From Rhizobium sp. (lineage in GTDB: Bacteria; Pseudomonadota; Alphaproteobacteria; Rhizobiales; Rhizobiaceae), in assembly GCA_027533385.1 (NCBI GenBank), contig JAPZUE010000004.1:310001-374000 (forward strand): a stretch of DNA of 64,000 nt. The letters run 5' to 3'. The translations under genes were made by a program, and so were the position numbers. Below the pieces are notes generated by a model, which saw only the letters and a program-made list of their open reading frames with translations, was not told the origin of the DNA and made no database searches. This document shows positions 59,443 through 64,000 of the stretch, in pieces (within the stretch, counting starts at the first letter, position 1; every line of letters begins with the position of its first letter).

Positions 59443-60240
59443 TCAAGCTCTCGTCATTGTTGCAACATCGAAGTTATGCACGTCGTCGATCAATTCGAGC
59501 AGGCCGTTGACGGCATGTTTGAGCAAGGCTTCACCCCTCTCTGCCGTCGCCACCGCCGCATTCCCGGCGACGCCGTCAGGGTTGAGATCAGACATCTTCC
59601 AGCCGAAGGCATGTGGACCATAGGCACGCAGGTGTCTGTAGCGCATGGCAAACTCCGACTGGCGCGAGGGGAACGCCCGCGCTCTTGTCATGTCGACCCG
59701 GTCTGGCGCCAGTGCCAGCATGACCGATGTCTCGATGTCGCCGCCGTGGATGTCGATGGCCTTGTCTTCTGGCGAGATCCAGCCTTCCGGTTGACCGAAG
59801 CGGGTCCAGCTTGTGGCGACGACCAGCATGTCGAAGCGCACCCGCGCTTCGGTTGCGACAATGGTCAGCAGGGGGGAGTTGCCGCCATGGGCATTGAGCA
59901 GCACGAGCTTGCGGATGCCCTGTCGATGCAGAACTTCGGCAATCCCGAGCCAACGGATGACTGCCTCGTCATAGGTGAGCGTCCGGCTGCCTGCGACATC
60001 CATGTGCTCGATCGAATAACCGACGGGTTCGACCGGCAGAATGGTGACCGGCAAATGCGCCGGCAGGGCATTGGCGACACGGCGCATGATCCCTTCGGCG
60101 ATGATCGTATCGGTCTCGAAGGGCAGGTGAGGGCCGTGCTGCTCGTGGGCGCCAAGCGGGAGAACGGCAATCCAAGCCGCCCGCTCATCGGCGGCAAGCG
60201 TCGGATCATTGTCCGCGAACCATGGGGCTGGCTTCGCCAT
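59443..60240 (-). CDS. Creatininase-family amidohydrolase
   Basis: This is a metal-dependent amidase of the creatininase family, 265 aa. The first metal site is LPLGAHEQHGPHLPFETDTIIA, the family stretch LVLLNAHGGNSPLL follows, and the late site is DIHGGDIETSVMLAL. Members open creatinine, formamides of riboflavin/F420 precursors or mycofactocin intermediates; the substrate here is not known. It is divergent from a MarR gene. Confidence 0.9.
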   Translation of the reverse strand: MAKPAPWFADNDPTLAADERAAWIAVLPLGAHEQHGPHLPFETDTIIAEGIMRRVANALPAHLPVTILPVEPVGYSIEHMDVAGSRTLTYDEAVIRWLGIAEVLHRQGIRKLVLLNAHGGNSPLLTIVATEARVRFDMLVVATSWTRFGQPEGWISPEDKAIDIHGGDIETSVMLALAPDRVDMTRARAFPSRQSEFAMRYRHLRAYGPHAFGWKMSDLNPDGVAGNAAVATAERGEALLKHAVNGLLELIDDVHNFDVATMTRA

Positions 60241-60329
60241 CTGGTCTAACCTTCTGATCTTCGTTATGCATGGCGGCCATCGCGGCGGATTGCAGTGGGG
60301 GCCGCAGCGTTTGTCGACCGGGGAGAGTC

Positions 60330-60860
60330 ATGGCGAAAAAGGACAAGGCCGACAAGGACCGCAGTGAAAAGAAGAAGGGCAAGAAGAAGGAGCCACCGGC
60401 TTCCGGCGTGTTGAGCAGCGCCGTCATCCAGGCCGCTCGTGCCATGCGCACGCGTTTGTCGCACGGTCTTGCCGAAAGTGGGCTTTATCCCGGACAGGAT
60501 GGCGTGGTGCAGCTGCTTGCCCAGGAGGACGGTCAGACGCCCGGAGCGCTGGCCCATCAGCTCGGTGTGAAAGCCCCGACGATGACACGAACCATCGGGC
60601 GTATGGAGGCGCAGGGGTTCGTCATGCGTCGAACCGATGACCGTGACGGTCGCCTGACCAAGGTCTATCTGACGGATGAGGGACGCGGCAGCGTCGCGCG
60701 CATCGCCGAGGCCACATCGGCCTGCGAGACCCATGCCATCCAGGGCCTTTCCGGCAAGGAGCTGAAGACGCTGGTCAAGCTGCTGACCATCATCGAAGGC
60801 AATCTTTCCGGCCAAACTGTGGTCCGCTCCGCCGATCAGGCGGATGATGACGACGATTGA
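60330..60860 (+). CDS. MarR family transcriptional regulator
   Basis: This is a winged-helix regulator, 176 aa. The N-terminal tail is very Lys-rich (MAKKDKADKDRSEKKKGKKKE). The wHTH domain is LYPGQDGVVQLLAQEDGQTPGALAHQLGVKAPTMTRTIGRMEAQGFVMRRTDDRDGRLTKVYLTDEG. The C-terminus is acidic (ADQADDDDD). I start at the ATG after GGGGAGAG. The charged tails may add non-specific DNA contacts. Its targets could be the divergent creatininase-type gene or the LacI gene downstream. Confidence 0.9.
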   Translation: MAKKDKADKDRSEKKKGKKKEPPASGVLSSAVIQAARAMRTRLSHGLAESGLYPGQDGVVQLLAQEDGQTPGALAHQLGVKAPTMTRTIGRMEAQGFVMRRTDDRDGRLTKVYLTDEGRGSVARIAEATSACETHAIQGLSGKELKTLVKLLTIIEGNLSGQTVVRSADQADDDDD

Positions 60861-60867
60861 AATCACG

Positions 60868-60889
60868 GATTAAATTGTTTAATTAAATC
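60868..60889. promoter_or_regulatory. AT-rich inverted repeat upstream of LacI gene
   Basis: Arms GATTAAATT and AATTAAATC (one mismatch) flank GTTT. It lies 48 bases before the LacI start and stands out in GC-rich surroundings, so it is a good candidate for an autoregulatory operator. Confidence 0.5.
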
Positions 60890-60936
60890 TTTTAAGGGCG
60901 GTCGAGCGCCCACCGGTCTGCTGCGAGGGAGGAAAC

Positions 60937-61953
60937 GTGGCACAGAAGGTAAAGCTTTCGACCATTGCGGAAACGCTTGGTCTTTCCACGGCGACCATTT
61001 CGCTTGCCCTGCGTGACAGCCCGCTGGTTGCGGTCGATACGCGGGAGAAGATCAAGGAGCAGGCGCGCGCTCTCGGCTACATCTACAACCGCCGCGCGGC
61101 CAGCCTTCGGACATCCCGATCCGGGATCATCGGCGTCGTCGTGCATGACATCATGAACCCGTTCTACGGGGAAATCCTCAAGGCGATCGAAACTGAACTC
61201 GACCGCAGCCGCCACACCTTCATCCTTTCCAACCATTATGACAGCGTCGACAAGCAGCGGATGTTCATCGAGACGCTGCTGCAATTGGGTGGTGACGGTG
61301 TGATCATGTCACCGGCCATCGGCACGCCGCCGGAAGACGTCCTGTTGGCCGAGAACAACGGCATGCCGGCCATCTTCATCGCTCGCTCCATGGATGGGCT
61401 GGATGTTCCGATCTATCGCGGTGACGACAGCTACGGGATCTCGCTTGCCACCAATCATCTGATCGGCCTCGGCCATCGCTCCATCGCCATGATCGGCGGC
61501 ACCGATCAGACGTCGACGGGACGCGACCGCTATCAGGGCTATGTCAATGCGTTGCGCAAGGCGGGGATCGAAGTCGATCCGGGCCTTCGCATTCCCGGGC
61601 CGCGCACGAAGCAGGGTGGCTTCGAAGCCGCCGTCAATTTCCTGTCTCTGCCGCAAAAGCCGACGGCGGCCGTCTGCTGGAACGATCTCGTCGCCATCGG
61701 TCTGATGAACGGTATTGCCCGTGCCGGGCTTATCCCCGGCCAGGATATTTCGGTCACCGGCTATGACGATCTCGAGGAAGCCTCGATTGCGACGCCGTCG
61801 CTGACCACCGTCTGGAACGGTCAGGCGGAGGTCGGGCGGCTGGCGGCACGGGCACTTCTCGACAAGCTTGCCGGCAGCCATGAACCGGACGGCATTCACC
61901 TGATCAAACCAGAGATGCGTATTCGTCAATCGACTGGTCCGAACCGTCGCTGA
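60937..61953 (+). CDS. LacI family transcriptional regulator
   Basis: This is a LacI-type regulator, 338 aa. The helix-turn-helix is KLSTIAETLGLSTATISLALRDSPLVAVDTREKIKEQARALGYIYNRRAASLRTSRSGIIGVVVHDI. The sensor domain ends SVTGYDDLEEASIATPSLTTV. It has a GGGAGG ribosome site. The hydroxyacid dehydrogenase gene lies 55 bases on in the same direction and a TRAP receptor gene further on, suggesting control of a sugar-acid uptake and use unit. Confidence 0.92.
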   Translation: MAQKVKLSTIAETLGLSTATISLALRDSPLVAVDTREKIKEQARALGYIYNRRAASLRTSRSGIIGVVVHDIMNPFYGEILKAIETELDRSRHTFILSNHYDSVDKQRMFIETLLQLGGDGVIMSPAIGTPPEDVLLAENNGMPAIFIARSMDGLDVPIYRGDDSYGISLATNHLIGLGHRSIAMIGGTDQTSTGRDRYQGYVNALRKAGIEVDPGLRIPGPRTKQGGFEAAVNFLSLPQKPTAAVCWNDLVAIGLMNGIARAGLIPGQDISVTGYDDLEEASIATPSLTTVWNGQAEVGRLAARALLDKLAGSHEPDGIHLIKPEMRIRQSTGPNRR

Positions 61954-62008
61954 ACCTTCGCCGGATTTCTGCCGGTCGCGCCCAATCCACGCATGCAAGG
62001 AGGCCGTC

Positions 62009-62971
62009 ATGTCCGATCGTCCGCTCGTGCTCATTCCCGGGCGCATTCATCTGCGGGTTCGCGAGCGTATTGCCGATCGGTTCGAGCTTCTCGAAACAAC
62101 GGATGCGACCGCTGCCGAGGTAGCCAGCGAGCAATTGCATCAGGTGAGGGGGGCAGCCGTCTCGGGCCGTTTTCCAGCAGCGCTGATCGAACGTCTGCCG
62201 AAGCTCGAGGTCATCGGCAGTTTCGGTGTCGGTTATGACGGCGTCGACGTGCGGGCTGCTGCCGCGCGCGGCATCATCGTAACCAATACGCCCGATGTGT
62301 TGAATGACGAGGTTGCCGACACCACGATCGCCCTGCTTCTCAATACGATCAGGCGCTTTCACTTCGCCGAGCGCTATCTGCGGGACGGGCGATGGGAGAC
62401 GGAGGGCGCATTTCCGCTCTCTCCCTTGTCCCTCAAGGGGCGCAAGGTTGGCATTCACGGGCTCGGCCGGATCGGCCTGGAGATCGCACAGCGTCTCGTG
62501 CCGTTCAAGGTCGATATCGCCTACCATACGCGGCGGCCCCGCGCCGATGTCGGCTTTGCCCATCATGACACGCTGGTGGGGTTGGCACGGGCGGTCGATA
62601 TTCTGATCTCGATCGTTCCGTCGACGCCGGAGACCCAGGGCTCGATCAATGCCGAGGTGCTTGCCGCACTTGGACCCAACGGTGTTCTCATCAATGTCGG
62701 TCGTGGTTCGACGGTCGACGAGCCGGCGCTGATTGCAGCGCTCCAGAACGGCACGATCGCGGCTGCTGGCCTCGATGTGTTTGCAGACGAGCCGCGCGTG
62801 CCGCAGGCATTGATCGACCTGCCCAATGTTTCGCTCATTCCGCATGTCGCCTCGGCCTCCGTCCCGACGCGCAACGCCATGGCCGATCTCGTCGTCGACA
62901 ACATCGTCAGCTGGTTCGAGAAGGGACGGCCGCTCACGCCCGTTCCGGAAACGCCCTATCCGAACACCTGA
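62009..62971 (+). CDS. D-isomer-specific 2-hydroxyacid dehydrogenase
   Basis: This is an NAD(P)H-dependent 2-hydroxyacid dehydrogenase (GhrB/hydroxypyruvate reductase type), 320 aa. The nucleotide site is GRKVGIHGLGRIGLEIAQRL. The catalytic Arg is in LINVGRGSTVDEPALI, Glu in DVFADEPRVP and His in VSLIPHVASAS. It reduces or oxidises a small 2-keto/2-hydroxy acid. It has AAGGAGG before the start and lies in the LacI-led cluster. Confidence 0.93.
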   Translation: MSDRPLVLIPGRIHLRVRERIADRFELLETTDATAAEVASEQLHQVRGAAVSGRFPAALIERLPKLEVIGSFGVGYDGVDVRAAAARGIIVTNTPDVLNDEVADTTIALLLNTIRRFHFAERYLRDGRWETEGAFPLSPLSLKGRKVGIHGLGRIGLEIAQRLVPFKVDIAYHTRRPRADVGFAHHDTLVGLARAVDILISIVPSTPETQGSINAEVLAALGPNGVLINVGRGSTVDEPALIAALQNGTIAAAGLDVFADEPRVPQALIDLPNVSLIPHVASASVPTRNAMADLVVDNIVSWFEKGRPLTPVPETPYPNT

Positions 62972-63046
62972 TTCGGCAGTTCAGCCTTCGGCAAGTTTCG
63001 CGGTTCATCCTTTTGCGACCTGGGGTTCGAGCAGAAGGGTGCTCCG

Positions 63047-63526
63047 ATGAAGGCCTCTCTCATCATTGTGATGACCGCAGTTTCATGTGCCGGTGTGTCG
63101 GCTGCCGGGCTCGCGTTCTGGGCCGCGCCGCAGGTTCCGGATCGCATGGCGCACGATCCGATCGTGCTCGGCACCATTCCAGCGGCCACGACCGCGCCAC
63201 CCCCGCTTTCACCACATCTGCATGCGGGCTCCGTTTCACCGCCGGCGATATTCTCGGTGTCGAACTTCAAGCGCAAGACCGTCTGCCTTGTCGAACGCGG
63301 TGCCGCGCTCACCAGCCGAAGCCGCGATTTCTTTGCGCCGCCCGACTGCGAGCAGGTCTGGCCGAGCCTGACTCGGGCAACCACCTGGACCCAGAACGAA
63401 GATGGCAGCGTAACGATCAGCGATCCGGCAGGGACAACGCTCCTCACACTGATTCGCGGTCAGCACTTCTCGTATGAGGTGACCGACATCCCCGATGCCG
63501 ATCTGGCGTTGCTGATGCTGCCCTGA
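63047..63526 (+). CDS. Secreted small protein, AprI/Inh-like by inspection
   Basis: This is a 159-aa protein with an N-terminal signal or anchor (MKASLIIVMTAVSCAGVSAAGLAFWAAP). A Pro-rich linker follows, then a ~95-residue domain with two cysteines (KTVCLVERG and PPDCEQVW), ending TWTQNEDGSVTISDPAGTTLLTLIRGQHFSYEVTD. The Cys spacing and the W...DG...LLTL pattern recall the beta-barrel AprI/Inh protease-inhibitor domain; this is a resemblance by eye and may be wrong. Confidence 0.7.
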   Translation: MKASLIIVMTAVSCAGVSAAGLAFWAAPQVPDRMAHDPIVLGTIPAATTAPPPLSPHLHAGSVSPPAIFSVSNFKRKTVCLVERGAALTSRSRDFFAPPDCEQVWPSLTRATTWTQNEDGSVTISDPAGTTLLTLIRGQHFSYEVTDIPDADLALLMLP

Positions 63527-63648
63527 ACACCATCACTGGGAAGTGTCGACCGGTTTGGTTGCAGGCAATCTTCATGTTCGCGCTAACAGCGCCGATGGAT
63601 TGCAAAAGGCACGTTCAAGTGAAAGCTCTCATCCAAAAGAATAGCGCC

Positions 63649-63688
63649 CAAGCGCTTGAAACGCTTTGGACAAAATGGTTAGCTCGCG
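63649..63688 (+). promoter_or_regulatory. Possible promoter/operator of the TRAP receptor gene
   Basis: A ten-base palindrome CAAGCGCTTG (63649-63658) overlaps a -35-like TTGAAA (63656-63661). A weak -10 (TTAGCT) follows 17 bases on. The LacI protein encoded upstream would be a reasonable binder. Confidence 0.3.
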
Positions 63689-63745
63689 CATCGCTGCCGG
63701 GAGGGGCCGTCGATGCCCGCCGGCGGGGCAACACTTGGGAGGTAG

Positions 63746-64000
<255 letters not shown>

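Overview
This is a high-GC chromosomal stretch with dense, short-gapped genes. It most likely comes from a Rhizobiaceae-type alphaproteobacterium (Rhizobium, Agrobacterium or a relative). Pointers are a sitABCD manganese/iron transporter preceded by two Mur-like boxes, rhizobial-type mosaic palindromic repeats between genes, many sugar ABC and LacI systems, an Omp25/RopB-like porin, and a long structured leader before an ornithine/lysine-type decarboxylase. The genus is an inference. I see no rRNA, tRNA, insertion sequence, phage or CRISPR array; the window reads as ordinary core plus nutrient-uptake chromosome.

Layout. 0-7.3 kb: arsA, the sitABCD operon and, divergent from it, an unrecognised membrane-anchored protein with a His-Gly-Glu-rich tail. 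7.4-12 kb: an M20 peptidase, lysS and a gltX. 12.5-18.5 kb: an SLC13 permease, then a TetR regulator divergent from an EmrA/EmrB-type efflux pair, with a clear palindromic operator. 18.6-22.6 kb: LacI-xylB-xylA (xylose use), preceded by a 36-bp palindrome. 22.8-24.3 kb: a GreA/B-family protein and a membrane-anchored candidate LAS zinc peptidase. 24.3-32.3 kb: a LacI repressor divergent from a sugar ABC transporter (ATPase, permease, binding protein), a TIM-barrel isomerase and a Gfo/Idh/MocA dehydrogenase, with a hexapeptide acetyltransferase set in reverse. 33-35.6 kb: a GH1 beta-glucosidase and an HxlR/nitroreductase pair. 35.7-39 kb: a CHASE4-GGDEF-EAL protein and trhO.

39.2-43.9 kb holds a four-gene dipeptide/nickel-type ABC transporter whose promoter carries a good candidate Zur box. 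43.9-49.8 kb: a CHAD/CYTH pair, eda, a DUF533/TerB-like protein, a GNAT, a small membrane protein and a NicO/DUF1007 metal-transport pair. 49.9-53.2 kb: LysR, a structured leader, the decarboxylase and a GNAT. 53.6-58.7 kb: a porin, a chemoreceptor, a WD40 protein and a His-rich COG0523 (CobW/YciC-type) GTPase with its own operator-like palindrome. 58.7-64 kb: a VapC-type toxin-antitoxin pair, a creatininase-family amidohydrolase, MarR and LacI regulators, a 2-hydroxyacid dehydrogenase, a secreted small protein and the start of a TRAP solute receptor.

Two themes tie the window together. One is metal homeostasis: SitABCD with Mur-like boxes, the His-rich protein beside it, the Zur-box ABC transporter, the COG0523 protein and NicO/DUF1007. 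The other is carbohydrate scavenging under local repressors whose operators can be read directly in the intergenic DNA. The most interesting leads are the putative Zur-controlled peptide-type transporter, the His-rich protein facing sitA, the unnamed LAS-like peptidase and the LacI-controlled sugar dehydrogenase/isomerase cluster.
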